64,000 nucleotides of DNA from Hetaerina americana (taxonomy: Eukaryota > Arthropoda > Insecta > Odonata > Calopterygidae): the NCBI GenBank assembly GCA_022747635.1, contig JAKTNV010000753.1, positions 1-64,000 on the forward strand, written 5' to 3'. Below, piece by piece: positions 37,501 through 48,940 of the stretch (position 1 is its first letter; every line of letters begins with the position of its first letter). The notes under the pieces were generated by a model. The model ran no database searches, had not been told where the DNA came from, and was given only the letters and a program-made list of their open reading frames with translations. The position numbers and the translations under genes are program-made.

Positions 37501-38364
37501 AATAAAACCCAGAATAAATCCTGAAAGGCAATAAATGAGCATAAAAGATGCTTCAGCGTTTGTGTTAATGTTACTAAAAGAGCCCAAATTTCTAAAAATA
37601 TTGCGAAAAAAAACATTTCTCTGTTTTAAAGTGAATGTTTGAGGTGTATAGAAGGCATTTATTTCATTTTAAGAAATTTTATTTTTCACATTTTTCCATG
37701 AAAAGTGTCAATACCCCTTTGGGTTCTAGGTGAAAATCTCACTCGACACAAATCAAACAAAAATGTTTCCATGGTGTGTATTAATGTTCATTTTCATCAA
37801 ATAAACAAAATAAAACCCAGAATAAATCCTGAAAGACAAGAAATGAGCATAAAAGATGCTTCAGCGCTAGTGTTAATGTTACTAAAAGATCCCAAATTTC
37901 TAAAAATATTGCGAAAAACAACAATCTTCTGTTTTAAAGTGAATGTTCGAGGTGTATAGAAGGCATTTATTTCATTTTTAAAAATTTTAATTTTTCACAT
38001 TTTTCCATGAAAAGTGTCAATTACCCCCCCGTAGGGTTCTAGTTGAAAATCTCACTCGACACAAATCAAATCAAAATGTTTCCATGGTGTGTATTGTTGT
38101 TCATTTTCATCAAATAAACAAAATAAAACCCAGAATAAATCCTGAAAGACAAGAAATGAGCATAAAAGATGCTTCAGCGCTAGTGTTAATGTTACTAAAA
38201 GAGCCCAAATTTCTAAAAATATTGCGAAAAACAACAATCTTCTGTTTTAAAGTGAATGTTTGAGGTGTATAGAAGGCATTTATTTCATTTTAAGAAATTT
38301 TAAATTTTCACATTTTTCCATGAAAAGTGCCCATACCCCCCCCTTTGGGTTCTAGGAGAAAATC
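31514..38364 (+). repeat. HOR-B full 22-monomer unit (M102-M123)
   Basis: Starts and types: 31514 f, 31825 g, 32136 h, 32449 i, 32762 j, 33075 o, 33382 p, 33696 n, 34009 r, 34322 n, 34635 s, 34937 t, 35249 u, 35558 v, 35871 q, 36183 f, 36494 h, 36807 i, 37119 j, 37432 o, 37739 p, 38052 q. Length is 6,851 bp. Type r has TGATATTCTC and AAACAAAGTAAAAC. The unit contains its own history: f-g-h-i-j-o-p and f-h-i-j-o-p-q are two versions of one seven-monomer module (the second lacks g), joined by n-r-n-s-t-u-v-q. Types f-j are shared with HOR-A. Confidence 0.92.
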
Positions 38365-41300
38365 TCACTCTAAACAAATCAAACAAAAAGGTTTAATGGT
38401 GTGTATCGTTGTTCATTTTCATGAAATAAACAAAATAAAACCCAGAATAAATCCTAAGAGACAATAAATGTGCATAAAAGATGCTTCAGCGCTAGTGTTA
38501 ATGTTACTAAAAGAGCCCAAATTTCTAAAAATATTGCGAAAAACAACATTTTTCTGTTTGAAAGTGAATGTTTGAGGTGTATAGAAGGCATTTATTTCAT
38601 TTTAAGAAATTTTAATTTTTCACATTTTTCCATGAAAAGTGCCAATACCCCCCCTTTGGGTTCTAGGTGAAAATCTCACTCGACACAAATCAAACAAAAA
38701 TGTTTCCATGGTGTGTATTGTTGTTAATTTTCAGTAAAAAACAAAATAAAACCCAGAATAAATCCTGAAAGACAATAAATGAGCATAAAAGATGCTTCAG
38801 CGCTAGTGTTAATGTTACTAAAAGAGCCCAAATTTCTAAAAATATTGCGAAAAAAACATTTTTCTGTTTTAGATTGAATGTTTGAGGTGTATAGAAGGCA
38901 TTTATTTCATTTTTAGAAATTTTAACTTTTCACATTTTTCCATGAAAAGTGCCAATACCCCCCCCTTAGGGTTCTAGGTGAAAATCTCACTCGACACAAA
39001 TCAAACAAAAATGTTTCCATGGTGTGTATTGTTGTTCATTTTCATGAAATAAACAAAATAAAATCAAGGATAAATCCTGAAAGACAATAAATGAGCAAAA
39101 AAGATTCTTCAGCGCAAGTGTTAATGTTACTAAAAGAGCCCAAATTTCTAAAAATATTGCGAAAAACAACAATCTTCTGTTTTAGGGTGAATGTTTGAGG
39201 TGTATAGAAGGCATTTATTTCATTTTTAGAAATTTTAATTTTTCACATTTTTTCATGAAAAGTGCCAATACTCCCCCCTTTGAGTTCTAGGTGAAAATCT
39301 CACTCGACACAAATCAAAAAAAAATATTTCCATGGTGTGTATTGTTGTTCATTTTCATGAAATAAACAAAATAAAAACAAGGATAAATCCTGAAAGACGA
39401 TAAATGAGCATAAAAGATGCTTCAGCGCTAGTGTTAATGTTACTAAAAGAGCCCAAATTTCTAAAAATATTGCGAAAAACAACATTTTTCTGTTTTAAAG
39501 TGAATGTTTGAGGTGTATAGAAGGCATTTATTTCATTTTTAGAAATTTTAATTTTTCACATTTTTCCATGAAAAGTGCCAATACCCCCCCCTTTGGGTTC
39601 TAGGTGAAAATCTCACTCGACACAAATCAAACAAAAATGTTTCCATGGTGTGTATCGTTGTTCATTTTCATGAAATAAACAAAATAAAACCCAGAATAAA
39701 TCCTAAGAGACAATAAATGAGCATAAAAGATGCTTCAGCGCTAGTGTTAATGTTACTAAAAGAGCCCAAATATCAAAAAATATTGCGAAAAACAACATTT
39801 TTCTGTTTGAAAGTGAATGTTTGAGGTGTATAGAAGGCATTTATTTCATTTTAAGAAATTTTAATTTTTCACATTTTTCCATGAAAAGTGCCAATACCCC
39901 CCCTTTGGGTTCTAGGTGAAAATCTCACTCGACACAAATCAAACAAAAATGTTTCCATGGTGTGTATTGTTGTTAATTTTCATGAAAAAACAAAATAAAA
40001 CCCAGAATAAATCCTGAAAGGCAATAAATGAGCATAAAAGATGCTTCAGCGCTTGTGTTAATGTTACTAAAAGAGCCCAAATTTCTAAAAATATTGCGAA
40101 AAAAAACATTTCTCTGTTTTAAAGTGAATGTTTGAGGTGTATAGAAGGCATTTATTTCATTTTAAGAAATTTTATTTTTCACATTTTTCCATGAAAAGTG
40201 TCAATACCCCTTTGGGTTCTAGGTGAAAATCTCACTCGACACAAATCAAACAAAAATGTTTCCATGGTGTGTATTAATGTTCATTTTCATCAAATAAACA
40301 AAATAAAACCCAGAATAAATCCTGAAAGACAAGAAATGAGCATAAAAGATGCTTCAGCGCTAGTGTTAATGTTACTAAAAGAGCCCAAATTTCTAAAAAT
40401 ATTGCGAAAAAACAACAATCTTCTGTTTTAAAGTGAATGTTCGAGGTGTATAAAAGGCATTTATTTCATTTTTAGAAATTTTAATTTTTCACATTTTTTC
40501 ATGAAAAGTGCCAATACCCTCCCCCTTTGGGTTCTAGGTGAAAATCTCACTCGACGCCAATCGAACAAAAATGTTTCCATGGATTGTTTTGGTTACATTT
40601 TCATGAAATAAACAAAATAAAACCCAGAATAAATCCTGAAAGACAAGAAATGAGCATAAAAGATGCTTCAGCGCTAGTGTTAATGTTACTAAAAGAGCCC
40701 AAATTTCTAAAAATATTGCGAAAAACAACAATCTTCTGTTTGAAAATGAATGTTTGAGGTGTATAGAAGGCATTTATTTCATGTTTAGAAATTTTCATTA
40801 TTCCCATTTTTCCATGAAAAGTGCCAATTCCCCCCCCTTTGGGTTCTAGGTGATATTCTCACTCGACACAAATCAAACAAAAATGTTTCCATGGTGTGTA
40901 TTGTTGTTAATTTTCATTAAAAAACAAAGTAAAACCCAGAATAAATCCTGAAAGACAATAAATGAGCATAAAAGATGCTTCAGCGCTAGTGTTAATGTTA
41001 CTAAAAGAGCCCAAATTTCTAAAAATATTGCGAAAAAAAACAATCTTCTGTTTTAGAGTGAATGTTTGAGGTATATAGAAGGCATTTATTTCATTTTAAG
41101 AAATTTTTATTTTTCACATTTTTTCATGAAAAGTGCCAATACCCTCCCCCTTTGGGTTCTAGGTGAAAATCTCACTCGACGCCAATCGAACAAAAATGTT
41201 TCCATGGATTGTATTGTTGTACATTTTCATGAAATAAACAAAATAAAACCCAGAATAAATCCTGAAAGACAAGAAATGAGCATAAAAGATGCTTCAGCGC

Positions 41301-43965
41301 TAGTGTTAATGTTACTAAAAGAGCCCAAATTTCTAAAAATATTGCGAAAAACAACAATCTTCTGTTTGAAAATGAATGTTTGAGGTGTATAGAAGGCATT
41401 TATTTCATGTTTAGAAATTTTCATTATTCCCATTTTTCCATGAAAAGTGCCAATACCCCCCCCTTTGGGTTCTAGGTGAAAATCTCACTCGACACAAATC
41501 GAACAAAAATGTTTCCATGGAGTGTATTGTTGCTCATTTTCATGAAATAAACAAAATAAAACCCAGAATAAATCCTGAAAGACAAGAAATGAGCATAAAA
41601 GATGCTTCAGCGAGGGGGTTAATGTTACTAAAAGAGCCCAAATTTTTCAAAATATATTGCGAAAAAAACAATCTTCTGTTTTAAAGTGAATGTCCGAGGT
41701 GTATAGAAGGCATTTATTTCATTTTTAGAAATTTTAATTTTTCACATTTTTCCATGAAAAGTTCCTTTGGGTTCTAGGTGAAAATCTCACTCGACACAAA
41801 TCAAACAAAAATGTTTTCATGGTGTGTATTGTTGTTCATTTTTATGAAATAAACAAAATAAAACCAAGGATAAATCCTGAAAGACAATAAATGAGCAAAA
41901 AAGATTCTTCAGCGCTAGTGTTTATGTTACTAAAAGAGCCCAAATTTCTAAAAAAATTGCGAAAAACAACAACCTTCTGTTTTAGAGTGAATGTTTGAGG
42001 TGTATAGAAGGCATTATTTCATTTTTAGAAATTTTAATTTTTCACATTTTTTCATGAAAAGTGCCAATACCCCCCCCTTTGGGTTCTAGGTGAAAATCTC
42101 ACTCGACACAAATCAAACAAATATATTTCCAATATTGTGTATTGTTGTTCATTTTCATGAAATAAAAAAAAAAACAAGGATAAATCCTGAAAGACAATAA
42201 ATGAGCATAAAAGATGCTTCAGCGCTAGTGTTAATGTTACTAAAAGAGCCCAAATTTCTAAAAATATTGCGAAAAACAACATTTTTCTGTTTTAGAGAGA
42301 ATGTTTGAGGTGTATAGAAGGCATTTATTTCATTTTTAGAAATTTTAACTTTTCACATTTTTCCATGAAAAGTGCCAATACCCCCCTTTGAGTTCTAGGT
42401 GAAAATCTCACTCGACACAAATCAAACAAAAATGTTCCCATGGTGTGTATGGGGTTTCATTTTCATGAAATAAACAAAATAAAACCAAGGATAAATCCTG
42501 AAAGACAAGAAATGAGCATAAAAGATGCTTCAGCGCTAGTGTTAATGTTACTAAAAGAGCCCAAATTTCTAAAAATATTGCGAAAAACAACAATCTTCTG
42601 TTTTAAAGTGAATGTTTGAGGTGTATAGAAGGCATTTATTTCATTTTAAGAAATTTTAAATTTTCACATTTTTCCATGAAAAGTGCCCATACCCCCCCCT
42701 TTGGGTTCTAGGAGAAAATCTCACTCTACACAAATCAAACAAAAAGGTTTAATGGTGTGTATCGTTGTTCATTTTCATTAAATAAACAAAATAAAACCCA
42801 GAATAAATCCTAAGAGACAATAAATGTGCATAAAAGATGCTTCAGCGCTAGTGTTAATGTTACTAAAAGAGCCCAAATTTCTAAAAATATTGCGAAAAAC
42901 AACATTTTTCTGTTTGAAAGTGAATGTTTGAGGTGTATAGAAGGCATTTATTTCATTTTAAGAAATTTTAATTTTTCACATTTTTCCATGAAAAGTGCCA
43001 ATACCCCCCCTTAGGGTTCTAGGTGAAAATCTCACTCGACACAAATCAAACAAAAATGTTTCCATGGTGTGTATTGTTGTTCATTTTCATGAAATAAACA
43101 AAATAAAATCAAGGATAAATCCTGAAAGACAATAAATGAGCAAAAAAGATTCTTCAGCGCAAGTGTTAATGTTACTAAAAGAGCCCAAATTTCTAAAAAT
43201 ATTGCGAAAAACAACAATCTTCTGTTTTAGAGTGAATGTTTGAGGTGTATAGAAGGCATTTATTTCATTTTTAGAAATTTTAATTTTTCACATTTTTTCA
43301 TGAAAAGTGCCAATACTCCCCCCTTTGAGTTCTAGGTGAAAATCTCACTCGACACAAATCAAAAAAAAATATTTCCATGGTGTGTATTGTTGTTCATTTT
43401 CATGAAATAAACAAAATAAAAACAAGGATAAATCCTGAAAGACGATAAATGAGCATAAAAGATGCTTCAGCGCTAGTGTTAATGTTACTAAAAGAGCCCA
43501 AATTTCTAAAAATATTGCGAAAAACAACATTTTTCTGTTTTAAAGTGAATGTTTGAGGTGTATAGAAGGCATTTATTTCATTTTAGAAATTTTAATTTTT
43601 CACATTTTTCCATGAAAAGTGCCAATACCCCCCCCTTTGGGTTCTAGGTGAAAATCTCACTCGACACAAATCAAACAAAAATGTTTCCATGGTGTGTATC
43701 GTTGTTCATTTTCAGGAAATAAACAAAATAAAACCCAGAATAAATCCTAAGAGACAATAAATGAGCATAAAAGATGCTTCAGCGCTAGTGTTAATGTTAT
43801 TAAAAGAGCCCAAATTTCTAAAAATATTGCGAAAAACAACATTTTTCTGTTTTAGAGTGAATGTTTGAAGTGTATAGAAGGCATTTATTTCATTTTTAGA
43901 AATTTTAATTTTTCACATTTTTCCATGAAAAGTGTCAATACCCCTTTGGGTTCTAGGTGAAAATC
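38365..43965 (+). repeat. HOR-B second copy, shortened to 18 monomers (M124-M141)
   Basis: Starts: 38365 f, 38676 g, 38987 h, 39300 i, 39613 j, 39925 o, 40232 p, 40547 n, 40859 r, 41172 n, 41485 s, 41787 t, 42099 u, 42408 v/q hybrid, 42721 f, 43032 h, 43345 i, 43657 j'. It follows copy 1 at 6,851 bp, then 6,538 bp after the hybrid, which removes one monomer. It ends at j', where the sequence changes to the M68-like second half and module k-l-m instead of o-p-q. Visible differences from copy 1 are isolated bases and C-tract length, plus a short altered stretch GTTTTGGTTACATT near 40586. Confidence 0.92.
42408..42720 (+). repeat. Hybrid monomer v/q (M137)
   Basis: The first part is v (CCTTTGAGTTC, GTTCCCATGG, GTGTATGGGGTTTC, AAACCAAGG). 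The second part is that of q (GACAAGAAATG, GTTTGAGG, TTTTAAATTTTC, GCCCATACC). It replaces the v-q pair found at 35558 and 35871. The switch lies between 42490 (end of CCAAGG) and 42509 (G of GACAAGA). This is the footprint expected from an unequal exchange deleting exactly one monomer. Confidence 0.87.
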
Positions 43966-46900
43966 TCACTCGACACAAATGAAACAAAAATGTTTCCATG
44001 GTGTGTATTGTTTTTAATTTTCATGAAAAAACAAAATAAAACCCAGAATAAATCCTGAAAGACAAGAAATGAGCATAAAAGATGCTTCAGCGCTAGTGTT
44101 AATGTTACTAAAAGAGCCCAAATTTCTAAAAATATTGCGAAAAACAACATTTTTCTGTTTTAGAGTGAATGTTTGAGGTGTATAGAAGGCATTTATTTCA
44201 TTTTAAGAAATTTTAACTTTTCACATTTTTCCATGAAAAGTGCCAATACCCCCCCTTTGGGTTCTAGGTGAAAATCTCACTCGACACAAATCGAACAAAA
44301 ATGTTTCCATGGAGTGTATTAATGTTCATTTTCATGAAATAAACAAAATAAAACCCAGAATAAATCCTGAAAGACAAGAAATGAGCATAAAAGATGCTTC
44401 AGCGCTTGTGGTAATGTTACTAAAAGAGCCCAAATTTCTAAAAATATTGCGAAAAAAAACATTTTTCTGTTTTAAATTAAATGTTTGAGGTGTATAGAAG
44501 GCATTTATTTCATTTTAAGAAATTTTATTTTTCACATTTTTCCATGAAAAGTGTCAATACCCCTTTGGGTTCTAGGTGAAAATCTCACTCGACACAAATC
44601 AAACAAAAATGTTTCCATGGTGTGTATTAATGTTCATTTTCATCAAATAAACAAAATAAAACCCAGAATAAATCCTGAAAGACAAGAAATGAGCATAAAA
44701 GATGCTTCAGCGCTAGTGTTAATGTTACTAAAAGAGCCCAAATTTCTAAAAATATTGCGAAAAACAACAATCTTCTGTTTTAAAGTGAATGTTCGAGGTG
44801 TATAAAAGGCATTTATTTCATTTTTAGAAATTTTAATTTTCACATTTTTTCATGAAAAGTGCCAATACCCCCCCCTTTGGGTTCTAGGTGAAAATCTCAC
44901 TCGACGCCAATCGAACAAAAATGTTTCCATGGATTGTATTGTTGTACATTTTCATGAAATAAACAAAATAAAACCCAGAATAAATCCTGAAAGACAAGAA
45001 ATGAGCAAAAAAGATTCTTCAGCGCTAGTGTTAATGTTACTAAAAGAGCCCAAATTTCTAAAAATATTGCGAAAAACAACATTTTTCTGTTTGAAAATGA
45101 ATGTTTGAGGTGTATAGAAGGCATTTATTTCATTTTTAGAAATTTTCATTATTCCCATTTTTCCATGAAAAGTGCCAATACCCCCCCCTTTGGGTTCTAG
45201 GTGAAAATCTCACTCGACACAAATCAAACAAAAATGTTTCCATGGTGTGTATTGTTGTTAATTTTCATGAAAAAACAAAATAAAACCCAGAATAAATCCT
45301 GAAAGGCAATAAATGAGCATAAAAGATGCTTCAGCGCTTGTGTTAATGTTACTAAAAGAGCCCAAATTTCTAAAAATATTGCGAAAAAAAACATTTCTCT
45401 GTTTTAAAGTGAATGTTTGAGGTGTATAGAAGGCATTTATTTCATTTTAAGAAATTTTATTTTTCACATTTTTCCATGAAAAGTGTCAATACCCCTTTGG
45501 GTTCTAGGTGAAAATCTCACTCGACACAAATCAAACAAAAATGTTTCCATGGTGTGTATTAATGTTCATTTTCATCAAATAAACAAAATAAAACCCAGAA
45601 TAAATCCTGAAAGACAAGAAATGAGCATAAAAGATGCTTCAGCGCTAGTGTTAATGTTACTAAAAGAGCCCAAATTTCTAAAAATATTGCGAAAAACAAC
45701 AATCTTCTGTTTTAAAGTGAATGTTCGAGGTGTATAGAAGGCATTTATTTCATTTTTAGAAATTTTAATTTTTCACATTTTTTCATGAAAAGTGCCAATA
45801 CCCTCCCCCTTTGGGTTCTAGGTGAAAATCTCACTCGACGCCAATCGAACAAAAATGTTTCCATGGATTGTATTGTTGTACATTTTCATGAAATAAACAA
45901 AATAAAACCCAGAATAAATCCTGAAAGACAAGAAATGAGCATAAAAGATGCTTCAGCGAGGGGGTTAATGTTACTAAAAGAGCCCAAATTTTTCAAAATA
46001 TATTGCGAAAAAAACAATCTTCTGTTTTAAAGTGAATGTCCGAGGTGTATAGAAGCCATTTATTTCATTTTTAGAAATTTTAATTTTTCACATTTTTCCA
46101 TGAAAAGTTCCTTTGGGTTCTAGGTGAAAATCTCACTCGACACAAATCAAACAAAAATGTTTTCATGGTGTGTATTGTTGTTCATTTTTATGAAATAAAC
46201 AAAATAAAACCAAGGATAAATCCTGAAAGACAATAAATGAGCAAAAAAGATTCTTCAGCGCTAGTGTTAATGTTACTAAAAGAGCCCAAATTTCTAAAAA
46301 AATTGCGAAAAACAACAACCTTCTGTTTTAGAGTGAATGTTTGAGGTGTATAGAAGGCATTTATTTCATTTTTAGAAATTTTAATTTTTCACATTTTTTC
46401 ATGAAAAGTGCCAATACCCCCCCCTTTGGGTTCTAGGTGAAAATCTCACTCGACACAAATCAAACAAATATATTTCCAATATTGTGTATTGTTGTTCATT
46501 TTCATGAAATAAAAAAAAAAACAAGGATAAATCCTGAAAGACAATAAATGAGCATAAAAGATGCTTCAGCGCTAGTGTTAATGTTACTAAAAGAGCCCAA
46601 ATTTCTAAAAATATTGCGAAAAACAACATTTTTCTGTTTTAGAGTGAATGTTTGAGGTGTATAGAAGGCATTTATTTCATTTTTAGAAATTTTAACTTTT
46701 CACATTTTTCCATGAAAAGTGCCAATACCCCCCTTTGAGTTCTAGGTGAAAATCTCACTCGACACAAATCAAACAAAAATGTTCCCATGGTGTGTATGGG
46801 GTTTCATTTTCATGAAATAAACAAAATAAAACCAAGGATAAATCCTGAAAGACAATAAATGCGCATAAAAGATGCTTCAGCGCTAGTGTTAATGTTACTA

Positions 46901-47067
46901 AAAGATCCCAAATTTCTAAAAATATTGCGAAAAACAACAATCTTCTGTTTTAAAGTGAATGTTCGAGGTGTATAGAAGGCATTTATTTCATTTTTAAAAA
47001 TTTTAATTTTTCACATTTTTCCATGAAAAGTGTCAATTACCCCCCCGTAGGGTTCTAGTTGAAAATC
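43966..47067 (+). repeat. Modules k-l-m-n-o-p-(n/s)-t-u-v (M142-M151)
   Basis: Starts: 43966 k, 44277 l, 44585 m, 44897 n, 45210 o, 45517 p, 45831 n/s hybrid, 46133 t, 46446 u, 46755 v. This repeats 26540-29641 at about 17,426-17,429 bp (56 monomers), with one monomer lost at the hybrid. The right end (t-u-v then q-like 47068) instead follows the HOR-B order, so the segment joins material from both. Confidence 0.9.
45831..46132 (+). repeat. Hybrid monomer n/s (M148)
   Basis: It begins as n (CTCGACGCCAATCG, GGATTG, GTACATTTTC) and ends as s (CAGCGAGGGGG at about 45952, TTTTTCAAAATATATTGCG, GTCCGAGG). The switch lies between about 45889 and 45955. It replaces the separate n and s monomers found at 28402/28716, 34322/34635 and 41172/41485. 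Interval to the next monomer is 302 bp, the s-t length. Confidence 0.85.
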
Positions 47068-47693
47068 TCACTCGACACAAATCAAATCAAAATGTTTCCA
47101 TGGTGTGTATTGTTGTTCATTTTCATGAAATAAACAAAATAAAACCAAGGATAAATCCTGAAAGACAAGAAATGAGCAAAAAAGATTCTTCAGCGCTAGT
47201 GTTAATGTTACTAAAAGAGCCCAAATTTCTAAAAATATTGCGAAAAACAACATTTTTCTGTTTTAAAGTGAATGTTTGAGGTGTATAGAAGGCATTTATT
47301 TCATTTTTAGAAATTTTAATTTTTCACATTTTTCCATGAAAAGTGCCAATACCCCCCCCTTTGGGTTCTAGGTGAAAATCTCACTCGACACAAATCGAAC
47401 AGAAATGTTTCCATGGAGTGTATTGTTGTTCATTTTCATGAAATAAACAAAATAAAACCCAGAATAAATCCTGAAAGACAAGAAATGAGCATAAAAGATG
47501 CTTCAGCGCTTGTGTTAATGTTACTAAAAGAGCCAAAATTTCTAAAAATATTGTGAAAAAAAACATTTTTCTGTTTTAAAGTGAATGTTTGAGGTGTATA
47601 GAAGGCATTTATTTCATTTTTAGAAATTTTAATTTTTCACATTTTTTCATGAAAAGTGCCAATACCCCCCCCTTTGGGTTCTAGGTGAAAATC
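46446..47693 (+). repeat. 4-monomer tandem duplication, first copy (M150-M153)
   Basis: Starts: 46446 u, 46755 v, 47068 q-like, 47381 x. The q-like monomer starts as q (GTAGGG, TCTAGTTG, CAAATCAAAATG) but continues as a CCAAGG type with GAGCAAAAAAGATTC. Type x has AACAGAAATG, CGCTTGTG and ATTGTGAAA. The block is repeated immediately downstream at 1,247-1,248 bp. Confidence 0.9.
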
Positions 47694-48940
47694 TCACTCG
47701 ACACAAATCAAACAAATATATTTCCATGGTGTGTATTGTTGTTCATTTTCATGAAATAAAAAAAAAAAACAAGGATAAATCCTGAAAGACAATAAATGAG
47801 CATAAAAGATGCTTCAGCGCTAGTGTTAATGTTACTAAAAGAGCCCAAATTTCTAAAAATATTGCGAAAAACAACATTTTTCTGTTTTAGAGTGAATGTT
47901 TGAGGTGTATAGAAGGCATTTATTTCATTTTTAGAAATTTTAACTTTTCACATTTTTCCATGAAAAGTGCCAATACCCCCCTTTGAGTTCTAGGTGAAAA
48001 TCTCACTCGACACAAATCAAACAAAAATGTTCCCATGGTGTGTATGGGGTTTCATTTTCATGAAATAAACAAAATAAAACCAAGGATAAATCCTGAAAGA
48101 CAATAAATGCTTATAAAAGATGCTTCAGCGCTAGTGTTAATGTTACTAAAAGATCCCAAATTTCTAAAAATATTGCGAAAAACAACAATCTTCTGTTTTA
48201 AAGTGAATGTTCGAGGTGTATAGAAGGCATTTATTTCATTTTTAAAAATTTTAATTTTTCACATTTTTCCATGAAAAGTGTCAATTACCCCCCCGTAGGG
48301 TTCTAGTTGAAAATCTCACTCGACACAAATCAAATCAAAATGTTTCCATGGTGTGTATTGTTGTTCATTTTCATGAAATAAACAAAATAAAACCAAGGAT
48401 AAATCCTGAAAGACAATAAATGAGCAAAAAAGATTCTTCAGCGCTAGTGTTAATGTTACTAAAAGAGCCCAAATTTCTAAAAATATTGCGAAAAACAACA
48501 TTTTTCTGTTTTAAAGTGAATGTTTGAGGTGTATAGAAGGCATTTATTTCATTTTTAGAAATTTTAATTTTTCACATTTTTCCATGAAAAGTGCCAATAC
48601 CCCCCCTTTGGGTTCTAGGTGAAAATCTCACTCGACACAAATCGAACAGAAATGTTTCCATGGAGTGTATTGTTGTTCATTTTCATGAAATAAACAAAAT
48701 AAAACCCAGAATAAATCCTGAAAGACAAGAAATGAGCATAAAAGATGCTTCAGCGCTTGTGTTAATGTTACTAAAAGAGCCCAAATTTCTAAAAATATTG
48801 TGAAAAAAAACATTTTTCTGTTTTAAAGTGAATGTTTGAGGTGTATAGAAGGCATTTATTTCCTTTTAAAAAAATTTTAATTTTTCACATTTTTCCATGA
48901 AAAGTGCCAATACCCCCCCTTTGGGTTCTAGGTGAAAATC
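47694..48940 (+). repeat. 4-monomer tandem duplication, second copy (M154-M157)
   Basis: Starts: 47694 u, 48003 v, 48316 q-like, 48628 x. Differences from the first copy include CCATGGTGTG where M150 has CCAATATTGTG in u, AATGCTTATAAAAG in v, and GACAATAAATG against GACAAGAAATG in the q-like monomer. The u monomer has a 12-A run in place of AAACAAAATAAAAA. Confidence 0.9.
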
